Of a stretch of 64,000 nucleotides of DNA, positions 17,705 through 26,487 are shown piece by piece. Position 1 is the first letter of the stretch, and every line of letters starts with the position of its first letter. Made by a program: the position numbers and the translations under genes. This stretch comes from Kitasatospora paranensis (lineage in GTDB: Bacteria > Actinomycetota > Actinomycetes > Streptomycetales > Streptomycetaceae), in NCBI RefSeq assembly GCF_039544005.1, contig NZ_BAABKV010000001.1, positions 496,001-560,000 on the forward strand. Direction: 5' to 3'. The notes below the pieces were generated by a model, which made no database searches, had not been told where the DNA came from, and saw only the letters and a list, made by a program, of their open reading frames with translations.

Positions 17705-18418
17705 TCAGACGAAGCTGTAGGGCGGAAGGGGGCCGTGCAACCGGCCGTCGATGTCGTCGCCGAAGTCGGCGAACAGCTTCTTCTCGGCGGCGAGAAAGGC
17801 GGCCCGGCGGTCCTCGGCGACGAGGAAGGAGACGTTGAGGAAGTCGGTCCCGGTCGGCGGGGTGGCGAGATCACGGAGGGCGAAGGGCTGCAGGGCCCCC
17901 ATGATCCCGGCGGCGAGTGCCTCGTGCCGGGCCTGGACCTCTCCGGCGACGAGTTCGCCGAGGGCCAGCGGGAGGTCCGGGCCCTGATCCCCGGCCCTGA
18001 TCCGGTCGTTGAGCTCGCGTGCCGGCGGGTTGTCACTGAGGATCCGACGCAGGAGTTCGTCCTCGTCCACGGCGGCTTTGAGATGGTACTCGGCGCACCC
18101 CTCCAGCTCTTCGAGGCGCTGGAGGTACTCGGCACGGCGGTCGTTGAGGGCGGTGACGACGGTGCCCTCGTCGGGGGCGGTGAGCCCGAAGCGCATCGGC
18201 AGGACGGTCCCGTCGTTCATGAGCCGCTCCTGCACGGCCTGGTGGGCCAGCAGGTCACGGCGCTTGGGGCGCAGGCCGTCGGGGGCCTCGCCGACCACCG
18301 CCCGGAGCGGCCCGGCCTCGACGGTGCGCAGCGCCGCCGGCGTCACGCCGACGCCCTCGAGCCCGTCCAGGTGCACGGGGTGTCCGGCACCGACGACGGC
18401 GTACACGTAGAGGGCCAT
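17705..18418 (-). CDS. gvpF: Gas vesicle protein GvpF (GvpL/GvpF family)
   Basis: A 237-residue protein with the classic GvpF start ALYVYAVVGAGHPV. The mid block GTVLPMRFGLTAPDEGTVV and the C-terminal TDFLNVSFLVAEDRRAAFLA are also diagnostic. Known structures show an N-terminal modified ferredoxin fold and a C-terminal helical domain that binds GvpA monomers. It begins two bases after the gvpA stop, so its translation is coupled to the shell gene. It is the second GvpL/F paralogue of the cluster. Confidence 0.9.
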   Translation of the reverse strand: MALYVYAVVGAGHPVHLDGLEGVGVTPAALRTVEAGPLRAVVGEAPDGLRPKRRDLLAHQAVQERLMNDGTVLPMRFGLTAPDEGTVVTALNDRRAEYLQRLEELEGCAEYHLKAAVDEDELLRRILSDNPPARELNDRIRAGDQGPDLPLALGELVAGEVQARHEALAAGIMGALQPFALRDLATPPTGTDFLNVSFLVAEDRRAAFLAAEKKLFADFGDDIDGRLHGPLPPYSFV

Positions 18419-18419
18419 G

Positions 18420-18860
18420 TCATTCCTCCCGGCGTCGTGCGGGCCTGCGGGCCGGCCGGGTCCGCCTGGGTTCGGGTTCCGGCTCCTCCTCGTCCTCGTC
18501 GCGTCCGAGGTGGAGGGTGTCGGCGACAGCCTCGACAGCGCCGGACAGTGCGCCCTTGCTCTTGCCGCGCGCACCCTTCTCGGTGACCTCGCCGACGATG
18601 TCGGTGAGCTGGGTCGGAGCCTTGCGGCCGGCCTCCAGGTCGAGGCGGTTGCAGGCCTCGGCGAACCGCAGGTAGGTGTCGACGCTCGCGACCACGATCC
18701 TGATGTCGATCTTGAGTATCTCGATGCCGACCAGGGACACCCGGACGAAGACGTCGATGACCAGGCCACGGTCCAGGATCAGTTCGAGGATGTCGTACAG
18801 ACTGCCGGTACTCCCGCCTCGGGCCACCCCGGCTGCTGTGCTCTGGGGCACCACGGTCAT
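18420..18860 (-). CDS. gvpA: Gas vesicle major shell protein GvpA
   Basis: A 146-residue protein. Residues about 18-80 are the shell domain: SLYDILELILDRGLVIDVFV, RVSLVGIEILKIDIRIVVAS and VDTYLRFAEACNRLD. In classical GvpA the protein ends soon after this. Here a 60-residue tail follows, first Lys/Gly-rich (GARGKSKG) and then Glu-rich turning to Arg/Pro-rich (HLGRDEDEEEPEPEPRRTRP). Such long tails are typical of actinomycete shell proteins. It is the second gene after gvpO. Confidence 0.9.
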   Translation of the reverse strand: MTVVPQSTAAGVARGGSTGSLYDILELILDRGLVIDVFVRVSLVGIEILKIDIRIVVASVDTYLRFAEACNRLDLEAGRKAPTQLTDIVGEVTEKGARGKSKGALSGAVEAVADTLHLGRDEDEEEPEPEPRRTRPARRPARRREE

Positions 18861-18933
18861 GTCGTCTCCCTTCGTCGGCGCCCGCCACAACCGGGCGGCA
18901 CGCTTCCGACGGCCGTTCATCGGCCCGGGCGCT

Positions 18934-19320
18934 TCACGTCCGACGGTCGATCTGGCCTCGTGTGTATCGGTGGATCCGCTCGTAGGCCACCAGGTCGCCG
19001 TGCGCGTCGAGCGACACCCGGTAGCTGGCCAGGACGCTGGTCGTGTCGGGGATCCGCTCCAGTTCCAGCACTTCCACGTCGGCCTGCCAGCCGTCCTCGG
19101 TCGGCTTGAGTGCGGACACGGATTCCGGCGTGCGGCCGAGGAGTTCGGCGAGCTGCCCGGCCGCGTGGCGCATGGCCTGGGGTGCCGGGATGCGACGCCC
19201 GGAACCGGCTCGGGGCTCATCGCCGCGTGGACGGCGCGCCTTCGCGGAGGCGCGGGGCTCGGCGGGATCCGCGGCGGCCCGTTTGCGCGGCCGCGCCTCG
19301 CCTTCGTTGCCTGACGCCAT
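18934..19320 (-). CDS. gvpO: Gas vesicle protein GvpO
   Basis: A 128-residue protein. The N-terminal 45 residues are Arg/Ala-rich and disordered. The conserved part runs from MRHAAGQLAELLGRTPESVS to DTTSVLASYRVSLDAHGDLV and YERIHRYTRGQ, which is the GvpO family. GvpO heads gas vesicle operons in streptomycetes and influences vesicle gene expression in haloarchaea. The ATG at 19320 is the first start of the eight-gene operon. The operon promoter should be in 19321-19591, where AT content rises around 19380-19440. Confidence 0.85.
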   Translation of the reverse strand: MASGNEGEARPRKRAAADPAEPRASAKARRPRGDEPRAGSGRRIPAPQAMRHAAGQLAELLGRTPESVSALKPTEDGWQADVEVLELERIPDTTSVLASYRVSLDAHGDLVAYERIHRYTRGQIDRRT

Positions 19321-19591
19321 GACCCGGCCTCTCCCCGGATTCGGAGATCGCGTGCTGTGCATACCAAAGGACGCCTTCCACTGACGACGAAATGTATTCC
19401 TCGATTCGGTTACGAATCTGATTTTCTGCGCAGACGTATCGGTATTGCGGGGCCCCGGCGGCGGAATGTTCCGGGGTCTGGTTCGCGACGCACCACTCCA
19501 CCGTGCACCGCACCTGGAGCGGCCGTGGCGGCCGTAGGTGCGTGCTCGCGCGCTCCCGCCGGAACGGGCGCGCGCCGGAAAGGGATGACCC
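19321..19591. promoter_or_regulatory. Divergent intergenic region of the gas-vesicle locus
   Basis: This 271-base gap separates gvpO (minus) from the plus-strand gene at 19592. The part 19375-19450 is clearly richer in A/T than its surroundings, as expected for promoters. No hexamer pair is good enough to call. No open frame fits the gene pattern. Confidence 0.4.
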
Positions 19592-20440
19592 ATGAACGAC
19601 ACCACCAAGGCCGCCCTGGCAGCCGCCGTCGCCGGCGGCTACGTGCTGGGGCGGGCCAAGAAGGGGCGCATGGCGTTCGCCGTCGCCACCTACCTCGCCG
19701 GCCGCCGGTTCGACCTCGATCCGCGGCGGCTCGCCACCGAGGGTCTCCGCAGACTCGGCGAGATCCCTCAGGTAGCCGAGCTGAACGACCAGGTCAAGGG
19801 CGAGCTGCTCGACGCCGGCAAACACGCGCTGGCCAGTGCGGCCGACCGTCGCATCGGAGAATTCGCCGACTCCCTCCGCGAGCGGAGGCTGAACGTCCGC
19901 AAGCCGAAGCCGGACGAGGGCCGGGACGAGGACGAGTCGGACGACGACGAGCCGTACGAGGAGGACGAGTACGAGGAGGACGAGTACGAGGAGGACGAAC
20001 CAGCCGAGGAGGCAGAGGACGAGGAGCCGCACGGCGAGGAGGAGGAGCCGGACGAGGAGGAGGAACCGCAGGCACCCCGCCGACGCCGTCGGACCGCGCC
20101 TTCCGCCGAACGCCCGCGCTCCTCGCGTGCCTCGTCCAAGCCTGCCCCGGCCGCGCGCAAGCCCGCCAAGAAGACGGCTGCACCCACAGCCGGGCGGAGC
20201 CCGGCCAAAAGCAGCCAGGCCAAGAGCAGCCCGGCCAAGCGCTCGACGGGCCGCGCCACCCCGGCCAAGACCGCCTCCGCCAAGCCCGCCGCGAAGAAGG
20301 CCTCCCCGGCCAAGAAGTCGGCCCCCGCCAAGAGGGCTCCCGCGAAGAAGACGGCGGCCCGGAAGACCGCGGCCCAGAAGACCACGACGGCGGCGAAGAC
20401 CGCGGCCAAGCCGTCCGGGCGCTCCACCCGACGGAGGTAG
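19592..20440 (+). CDS. Gas-vesicle-linked protein with acidic and Lys/Ala/Pro-rich tails (GvpY-like candidate)
   Basis: A 282-residue protein in three parts. Residues 1-105 are folded (TTKAALAAAVAGGYVLGRAK, then RRFDLDPRRLATEGLRRLGE). Residues about 110-165 are very acidic with a repeated EEDEYEED. Residues about 170-282 are a histone-H1-like array of Pro-Ala-Lys repeats (SPAKKSAPAKRAPAKKTA). Homologues next to streptomycete gvp operons are often mislabelled DNA primase. In S. coelicolor-type clusters a gvpY gene lies between gvpG and gvpJ, which is missing here, so this divergent gene may be its counterpart. It is four bases upstream of the SRPBCC gene. Confidence 0.65.
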   Translation: MNDTTKAALAAAVAGGYVLGRAKKGRMAFAVATYLAGRRFDLDPRRLATEGLRRLGEIPQVAELNDQVKGELLDAGKHALASAADRRIGEFADSLRERRLNVRKPKPDEGRDEDESDDDEPYEEDEYEEDEYEEDEPAEEAEDEEPHGEEEEPDEEEEPQAPRRRRRTAPSAERPRSSRASSKPAPAARKPAKKTAAPTAGRSPAKSSQAKSSPAKRSTGRATPAKTASAKPAAKKASPAKKSAPAKRAPAKKTAARKTAAQKTTTAAKTAAKPSGRSTRRR

Positions 20441-20443
20441 ACC

Positions 20444-21522
20444 ATGGCCGGCACCCAGCAGACCTCGCGCAGCGACACCCCCGGTATCGACCGGTTGCGG
20501 CAGGAGGTCGTCGACTTCCTCGGAGCACAGGTGGAGCACCTCGCCGAGAAGGCCGGCGACAAGGTCGCCGACGTCACCGACCAACTCGGCCAGGTCGTCG
20601 AGAACGGCGGAGTCCTCCCCAAGGTCGGCGCCCGTGTCCTCCAAGGGGACTCACCGCTCAAGGCCTTCCTCGGCGAGAAGGCGAAGAGCGTCAAGGACAA
20701 CGTCGTCGACAAGGTCAAGGGCGCGTTCGGCGGCGGTGGTGGCGGCAAGCCCGGACGGAAGTCCGGCAAGAAGCCGATGAACATCATCGAGACCCTCGAC
20801 GTCGGCGTTCCGCTGCGCACCGCGTACGACCACTGGACGAAGTACGAGGACTTCAGCGGCTTCGCGAAGGGCGTGCAGAGCGTCTCCCAGGGCGATGAGG
20901 TCACCACCGACTGGAAGGTCAAGGTCGGGCCGTCCAAGCGCAGCTTCAAGGCCACCGTGCAGGAACAGGTACCGGACGAACGCATCGTGTGGACCTCACA
21001 GGGCGCCAAGGGCAGCACCCGCGGCGCCGTGAGCTTCCACGAGATCACCCCACCCTGACCCGCATCGTCCTCGTCGTCGAGTACTACCCCGCGGGATTCT
21101 TCGAGAAGACCGGCAACATCTGGCGCGCCCAGGGCCGCCGGCTGCGCCTGGACTTCAAGAACTTCCAGCGCTACGTCTCGCTCAGCAACGACGAGGCCGA
21201 CGGCTGGCGCGGCGAGATCCGCGACGGCGAGGTCGTCAAGACCCACGAGGAGGCCGTCGAGGAGGAAGAGGCCGCCGAGCAGGACGGCGAGGACGACCAG
21301 GACGAGTACGACCTGGACGAGTACGACCTGGAGGGCGAGGAGGGTGAGGACGCCGCAGACGAGGAGGAGGCGCCCGGGGACGACGACTACGACGAGGAGG
21401 AGGAGGAGTACGACTCCGAGGACGAGTACGACGATGCGCCCGACGGCGAGGACGTCGAGGACGACGAGCCGGAGGACGCGGCGTACGAGGACGAGGAGGA
21501 ACCGGAGGACAGCAGGCGTTGA
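20444..21522 (+). CDS. SRPBCC-domain protein with acidic tail (GvpZ-like candidate), frame broken once
   Basis: The open frame from 20444 ends at HEITPP near 21058, while the coding pattern continues one base off as LTRIVLVVEYYPAGFFEKTG and onward to 21522. One missing base in the C4 run at 21048-21051 explains it. The joined 359-residue product has an N-terminal helical part (residues 1-105, with a Gly-rich linker), a START-like SRPBCC domain (NIIETLDVGVPLRTAYDHWT to FQRYV) and a roughly 90-residue Asp/Glu/Tyr-rich tail. It is four bases after the preceding gene. SRPBCC proteins occur in gvp clusters, where one is named GvpZ. Confidence 0.7.
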
Positions 21523-21554
21523 CCGCTCACCCCACCGATCACCGCACGGCACGA

Positions 21555-21587
21555 CGGCCGGACCCACCCCACGGGCGGGTCCGGCCG
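21555..21587. terminator. Hairpin between convergent SRPBCC genes
   Basis: Arms cggccggaccc (21555-21565) and gggtccggccg (21577-21587) pair perfectly over 11 bases around an 11-base loop. The element lies between the convergent stops at 21522 and 21609 and can act on both. Confidence 0.6.
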
Positions 21588-21608
21588 GAACCGGGTGGCG
21601 GAGGGCCG

Positions 21609-22058
21609 TCAGAGTCGGCCGCGGAATCCTCCGGACTCCACGCCCCGCGCCTCGATGAACGCCTTGAAACGCCGCAGGTCGCCCTTCACCTGCCGGTCGA
21701 CGATGCCCAGGGCGCCGGCGACCTTCTCACCCAGCCCGTCCGGCTCGAAGTCCATCGCCATCATCACCCGCGTGTGGGTGGCGTCGATCATCTGGAACGA
21801 CACCACCCCGGACTGGTGCGTATCGCCGCCGGTCGTCCGCCAGGCGACGTGGTCGTCGGGGACCTGGTCCACGATCTCGGTGTCGAACTCCCGCGACACG
21901 CCGGCCACCCTCGTCCTCCAGTGGCTCCGGCGGTCGTCGATCTGGGTGATCTCCTCCACGCCGTCCATGAACTTCGGGAAGTCCTCGAACTGGGTCCACT
22001 GGTTGTAGGCGGTGTTGACCGGGACGGCCACGTCGATCGATTCCTGCACGGTGCTCAT
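21609..22058 (-). CDS. SRPBCC-family protein
   Basis: A 149-residue START-like protein and the intact paralogue of the frame-broken gene at 3821. It starts STVQESIDVAVPVNTAYNQW, carries REFDTEIVDQVPDDHVAWRT, and ends with DRQVKGDLRRFKAFIEA. The fold binds hydrophobic ligands or acts as an aromatase/cyclase in polyketide clusters, but single-domain members like this are stress-linked proteins of unknown ligand. The ATG at 22058 has GAGAGGG upstream. It is convergent with the GvpZ-like gene. Confidence 0.75.
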   Translation of the reverse strand: MSTVQESIDVAVPVNTAYNQWTQFEDFPKFMDGVEEITQIDDRRSHWRTRVAGVSREFDTEIVDQVPDDHVAWRTTGGDTHQSGVVSFQMIDATHTRVMMAMDFEPDGLGEKVAGALGIVDRQVKGDLRRFKAFIEARGVESGGFRGRL

Positions 22059-22280
22059 TGCTCGCGCCCTCTCTTCCGTTCGGCTTCGTCGGTCCACCGG
22101 CGCCTGCCCCCACGGCCCGCAGCCATACCGTCCCCCCGGGGATTTCCCTCGGCGTCGGCGTTCGATCGACCGGTCGTCCGGGAGCCCCGCCCACCGGGCC
22201 ACCCGGGAATCAGGGCACACCGAGGGCCCGGATGGCATCCCTCGCATGCGGACTCCCGCATCCCGGGCCACGGTGGAAGG

Positions 22281-22666
22281 ATGAACGTCGTCTTCGTCCT
22301 GGAACTGGACGTCCCCACCAACGTGCGGCTCCTCGGCCCCGGGCAGGAACCTGCCGACCCCCGGGGCCGGTCCGCCGCGCACACGTCGCCGCCACGGATC
22401 CCGATGCCCCCGGGGTCCGCGGTGCCGTCACGCTGTGCGGCCTGCCGACCCGGGACATGCCGTCGGGGCCGTCCGGGGCCACCGCCCCGGACGAGCCACC
22501 GCCTGCCCTGCGCTGGCAGACCTGCAGCATCTGCCGGATCTCCCGCAGCGACACCCCCGCCCCGCAGCCGGGCCCTCCGGCGCAGGCAGCCGACGACGTC
22601 ACCACTGGTACCCGAAGCCCCGACCGTGGCCGAAGCCGGCGCGCGCGCAGGAGGCCCCGACCGTAA
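22281..22666 (+). CDS. Small protein with CxxC motif, frame broken once
   Basis: The ATG at 22281 follows a GTGGAAGG site and opens NVVFVLELDVPTNVRLLGPG. The same strand continues in the next frame as HVAATDPDAPGVRGAVTLCG, LPTRDMPSG and WQTCSICRISRSD to a stop at 22666. One missing base near 22361-22371 would fuse them into about 128 residues. The Cys pair in TCSIC may bind a metal. I do not know the family. The evidence is codon pattern and continuity only, so the call is weak. Confidence 0.4.
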
Positions 22667-22727
22667 CGTCAGGACAGTCGCGCCGGTCAGGCCGTCGGCC
22701 CCGACGGGCCGACAGGAGGTGATCAGG

Positions 22728-23954
22728 GTGGGCGGTCCGGGCGTGGACGCGGTGTCCGACGCGGCGGCCGGGGAGGGTGACGCCCTGCTGGGCGCGGTCC
22801 TCGCCGCAGTGCTGGAGGCTTCGCACGATGCCGCACCGCGGGACGTCCCCGCCCTGATCCGAGCAGCGGGGCGGGCCCTGGGTCTGCTGCGGGCGGAGGT
22901 GTACCTGGCCGATCTGCAGCAACGCCTGCTGGTGCCGCTGCCCGATCCGCACATGCGCAAGCCGGCCGGTGCGTTGGACGTGGACGGCACGCTGGCCGGG
23001 CGGGCCTACCGCCTGCGTCGCACCGAGGCGGCCCCGGGCTCCCCGGGCGTGGGTTGGGTCCCGCTGGTCGACGGGATCGAACGCATCGGGGTGCTGAAGG
23101 TGGTGGCCGAGGCCGGGGAAGGCCGCCTGCTCGCCCGTGCCCAGGCGCTCGCCTCCCTGGTGACATTGATCGTCGTGTCGAAGAGCACGTTCAGCGACGT
23201 GTTCGTCCGCACCGTCCGGACCCGGCCCATGAGTCTGCAGTCCGAACTGCTGTGGGCGTTCGTGCCGCCCCGCACGATCGGCACCCGCACGGTCACCTCC
23301 AGCGCTCTCCTCGAACCGGCCTACGACGTGGCCGGGGACGCGTTCGACCACAGTCTGGCCGGCGATCTGCTCCACCTGACGGTCGTCGACGCGATGGGGC
23401 ACGATCTCGCCTCAGGTGGTGCCAGCGCCGTCGCTCTCGCTGCCTGCCGCTCGACGCGCCGGGCCGACGGCACGCCCACGGACATCGCCGAGGCCATCGA
23501 CGGCGCGCTGACGCGCTGGATCCCCGACCGACTGCTGACCGCGGTGATCGCCGACCTCGACACCGCCACCGGGCTGCTCTCCTGGGTCAACTGTGGCCAT
23601 CCTCCCCCGCTGCTGATCCGGGCCGGCCGTGTGGTGCCCGGCGCGCTCGAGCGCCGGACGCACCTCCCGCTCGGACTCGGCGGCGATTTCGCACCGGTGC
23701 CGCTGCACCGGGCGCGGCTGCAGCCGGACGACCGGGTCCTCATCCACACCGACGGCGTGACCGAGGCCCGTTCAACCACCGGCGACCTCTTCGGCGAGGA
23801 GCGCCTCATCGACACGGTCGTGCGCGCCACCAGCACCGGCGAGCGGGCTCCCGAGGCCCTCCGACGTCTCATGAACGCGCTCCTGGCCCACCGCGACCAC
23901 GACCTGCGGGACGACGCCACGGTCATGCTCGTCGAATGGCACCCCGGATCGTGA
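22728..23954 (+). CDS. GAF-like/PP2C (SpoIIE-type) serine phosphatase
   Basis: A 408-residue protein. The first 165 residues look like a degenerate GAF sensor (VPALIRAAGRALGLLRAEVY, then LVDGIERIGVLKVVAEAGEG). The rest is a PP2C-type SpoIIE phosphatase with AYDVAGDAFDH, VVDAMGHDLASGGAS, WVNCGHPPPLLI, IHTDGVTEARS and RDDATVMLV; the Asp residues of these motifs bind the metal ions. Family role: dephosphorylation of STAS anti-sigma antagonists. GTG at 22728 follows a near-perfect GGAGGTGA site. Several STAS/anti-sigma genes lie in the same window (1, 446, 13446). Confidence 0.85.
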   Translation: MGGPGVDAVSDAAAGEGDALLGAVLAAVLEASHDAAPRDVPALIRAAGRALGLLRAEVYLADLQQRLLVPLPDPHMRKPAGALDVDGTLAGRAYRLRRTEAAPGSPGVGWVPLVDGIERIGVLKVVAEAGEGRLLARAQALASLVTLIVVSKSTFSDVFVRTVRTRPMSLQSELLWAFVPPRTIGTRTVTSSALLEPAYDVAGDAFDHSLAGDLLHLTVVDAMGHDLASGGASAVALAACRSTRRADGTPTDIAEAIDGALTRWIPDRLLTAVIADLDTATGLLSWVNCGHPPPLLIRAGRVVPGALERRTHLPLGLGGDFAPVPLHRARLQPDDRVLIHTDGVTEARSTTGDLFGEERLIDTVVRATSTGERAPEALRRLMNALLAHRDHDLRDDATVMLVEWHPGS

Positions 23955-24146
23955 GGGCAGCGCCCCGGCACGCCCGGATGGCCGCTCGGCCCCGCCGCCC
24001 CTCTCCCCCACCGTGCGCCGGGTGGCCAGGCAGCCCGTCCGCCGGCCACGACGGGCCGGTACGCGAAGGGTTCGTCCCCCCGACGCCGGGCAGGCGCTTC
24101 TCGGGCCGACCGGGGCGGTCGGCAATCCGCGTGCAGGCAGGTGAGC

Positions 24147-24665
24147 ATGATGAGGATCGACCCCACCGATCCGGCCGGACACGGCCCGGCGCCGACGGTC
24201 GCGAGGCCGGAAGGTTCCCCTCTCCCGGGCGGGCCGCAGCGGACCGGCCCGCGGCCCGGTGGCACGGGACCGGACGACGCCGGGTCCCGCCCGAACGGCA
24301 ACGATGCCGACGACGGCCGGCCAGGCCGCAGCGAGGGCGGGACGACCGTCTCGGAGGAAGCCGTGGCCAAGATCGTCGGCACCGCGGCCCGTGAGGTCCC
24401 CGGCGTCCACGATCTCGGCGGCGGGCCCGGCCCCGAGCAGGGCGTGCAGGTGGAGGTCGGCCGACGACAGGCAGCCGCCGACCTCGACCTCGTCATCGAG
24501 TACGGCGCCTCCGTCCCCGAACTGGCGACGGCCGTGCGGGCCCGGGTGGTCTCCGCCGTGGAAGACATGACCGGTCTGGAGGTCGTCGAGGTGAACCTCC
24601 GTGTCACCGACGTGCACCTGCCGCAGGACGACGTCCCGGAGGGCAAGGGCCGACGCGTCCTCTGA
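24147..24665 (+). CDS. Asp23/Gls24 family envelope stress response protein
   Basis: A 172-residue protein. The first 70 residues are a Gly/Pro/Asp-rich linker. The domain starts at TTVSEEAVAKIVGTAAREVP and continues with GVQVEVGRRQAAADLDLVIE and LEVVEVNLRVTDVHLP. This is the Asp23 (DUF322) fold, found in membrane-associated alkaline-shock proteins of Gram-positive bacteria. It has no catalytic residues. The start is uncertain among closely spaced GTG/ATG codons; 24147 is used because AGGTGAG precedes it. Downstream lies the CYTH-CHAD gene. Confidence 0.75.
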   Translation: MMRIDPTDPAGHGPAPTVARPEGSPLPGGPQRTGPRPGGTGPDDAGSRPNGNDADDGRPGRSEGGTTVSEEAVAKIVGTAAREVPGVHDLGGGPGPEQGVQVEVGRRQAAADLDLVIEYGASVPELATAVRARVVSAVEDMTGLEVVEVNLRVTDVHLPQDDVPEGKGRRVL

Positions 24666-24808
24666 CCGTCCCCGGAGGAACGCGGACCATGGAGCGCGCG
24701 GCGCCGGGTCCACGGAGGCACACCGGTGCCGGGGCTCATCGGCAGGCAGGCCGGAGCAGGGGGTGCCCTGCGAGGGTTGGAGCAGCACGGACAGGACAGA
24801 CGCGGAGT

Positions 24809-26347
24809 ATGGCGACTGTGCACGAGGAGAACGAGCGCACGTACGACGGCGCCCTCCAGGGACGGCTGTCGGCGGCCTCACTGCCGCAGGTGGCAGCGGT
24901 CCGGTCGGGCGGCACCGAGACTCTCGACGCCGTCTACTTCGACACGGAGGATCTCCGGCTGCTGCGCCGGGGGATCACCCTGCGCCGACGTGCGGGAGGC
25001 CACGACGCCGGCTGGCACCTCAAGACGCCGGGCGGGAACGGAACCCGCACCGAGATCCGGCTGCCGCTGGACGGAGGCGACTCGCCTCCACCCGAGCTGG
25101 TGGCCAGGACCCGCACGGATGCCCGCGGATCCGCGCTGGCCGCGGTGGCCCACCTGCGGACCAGGCGGGACCTGACCCTGCTGGTCGGCGCCGACGGCCG
25201 CACCCTGGCGGAAGTGGCGCGGGACACCGTCTCCGCCGAACTGCCGGGCTCCTCCGGGCCGCCGGCCCGCGGCGCGGGGCGGAGCGCCGGTGACACGCAG
25301 TGGGTGGAGACCGAGGTGGAACTGGCCGAGGGAGACCCGGAGCTGCTCGACACGGTGGAGGCGGCCCTCGCCGAGCACGGGCTGCACCTGTCGTCCTCCC
25401 CCTCCAAGCTCGGCCGCGTCCTGCGCGGTCGCCTGCCCGAGGGCCCCGACGGCAACCGCGCCGCGGCACCCGCGCGCCCGCTCCACCCCACCCGCTCCCT
25501 CGGGGACGCGGTGACGGCCTACCTGCGCGACCAGGTCGCGGGGCTGCGGGCGCTCGACCCGGCCGTTCGGCTCGACGAACCGGACTCCGTGCACCGCATG
25601 CGGGTCCACGTCCGCCGACTGCGCAGTGCACTCGCCGCCCACCGCCGGATCCTGCGCAAACACGCGACGGATCGGCTCGACCAGGAGCTCCGGTGGTGGG
25701 GGAAGGTCCTCGGACGGGCCAGGGACGCCGAGGTTCTCGGCGCATCGCTCACCGCCGGGGCCGACGACCTCCCGGCTGACGCCCATCCCGCCCGGACCGG
25801 GCAGCTGCTCGCCTCGCATTTCGCCCGGCGCTACGACGAGGCACATGCCGCCGCGGTGGAGGCCATGGACAGCCCGCGCTACTTCGCCCTGCTGGACGCC
25901 CTGGAACGGCTGGCCGACGACCCGCCGCTGCGCCGCCGCGCCCGCAAGGGCCGGGCGCAGGCACGCCGCATGCTGCGGCGGCAACGGCGGCGGACGACCG
26001 AGCGGCTCGGCAGCGCACTCGGCCTTCCCCCGGGGCCGAAGCGCGACCGGGCCCTGCACCGGGCCCGCAAGGCGGCCAAGCGGGCCCGCTACGCGGCCGA
26101 GAGCGTCCTCCCCCTCACCGAGCGCCGGGCCGCGCAGCTCCGCAAGCGGATGAAGAAGGTCCAGCAGCCGCTCGGCAGCCACCAGGACGGCGTCATGCGC
26201 GAGCAGGCACTGCGCGCCCTCGCATCGCGACCGTCGACCGCCGCCCCGGAGGCCTTCGGCCTCGGAGTTCTGCACGCAGCCCAGCGCCGCCACCAGCGCC
26301 GCGACCTCGAAGCCGCCGCGAGGGCGTACAAGCGCCTGCGCAGCTGA
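24809..26347 (+). CDS. CYTH and CHAD domain protein
   Basis: A 512-residue two-domain protein. The N-terminal CYTH domain (about 1-205) begins ENERTYDGALQGRL, with FDTEDLRLLRRGITLRRR and HLKTPGGNGTRTEIRLPL supplying the Arg/Lys/Glu tunnel for polyphosphates. The C-terminal CHAD domain (about 225-512) is an alpha-helical basic domain with SVHRMRVHVRRLRSALAAHR and ALHRARKAAKRARYAAE. CHAD domains bind polyphosphate, and CYTH domains hydrolyse or bind triphosphates, so a polyphosphate-related role is likely. The ATG at 24809 has only a weak GCGGAG site. Confidence 0.85.
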   Translation: MATVHEENERTYDGALQGRLSAASLPQVAAVRSGGTETLDAVYFDTEDLRLLRRGITLRRRAGGHDAGWHLKTPGGNGTRTEIRLPLDGGDSPPPELVARTRTDARGSALAAVAHLRTRRDLTLLVGADGRTLAEVARDTVSAELPGSSGPPARGAGRSAGDTQWVETEVELAEGDPELLDTVEAALAEHGLHLSSSPSKLGRVLRGRLPEGPDGNRAAAPARPLHPTRSLGDAVTAYLRDQVAGLRALDPAVRLDEPDSVHRMRVHVRRLRSALAAHRRILRKHATDRLDQELRWWGKVLGRARDAEVLGASLTAGADDLPADAHPARTGQLLASHFARRYDEAHAAAVEAMDSPRYFALLDALERLADDPPLRRRARKGRAQARRMLRRQRRRTTERLGSALGLPPGPKRDRALHRARKAAKRARYAAESVLPLTERRAAQLRKRMKKVQQPLGSHQDGVMREQALRALASRPSTAAPEAFGLGVLHAAQRRHQRRDLEAAARAYKRLRS

Positions 26348-26487
26348 CCGGTCCCACCGCGCCACTCGTGAGGAGAACCGATGAGCGGCATCGCGATCTC
26401 GCACGACCGCATCACCACCGGCCAGGTCACCGGCCGGGTCAGCGGCACCGCCCCGGTGGGCCGCACCCGCTCGGCGGGTACGCTCCG

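Noticed and set aside
19768..21567. 599-codon minus-strand open frame opposite the gvpY/gvpZ-like genes
   Set aside because: It is the complement of acidic and Lys-rich repeats, giving long runs of Leu/Val or Ser; no real protein features.
22210..22605. Minus-strand frame with SLREIRQMLQVCQRRAGG, MerR-like at first sight
   Set aside because: Only one helix-like stretch matches; there is no second helix, wing or start. The plus-strand small protein fits the region better.
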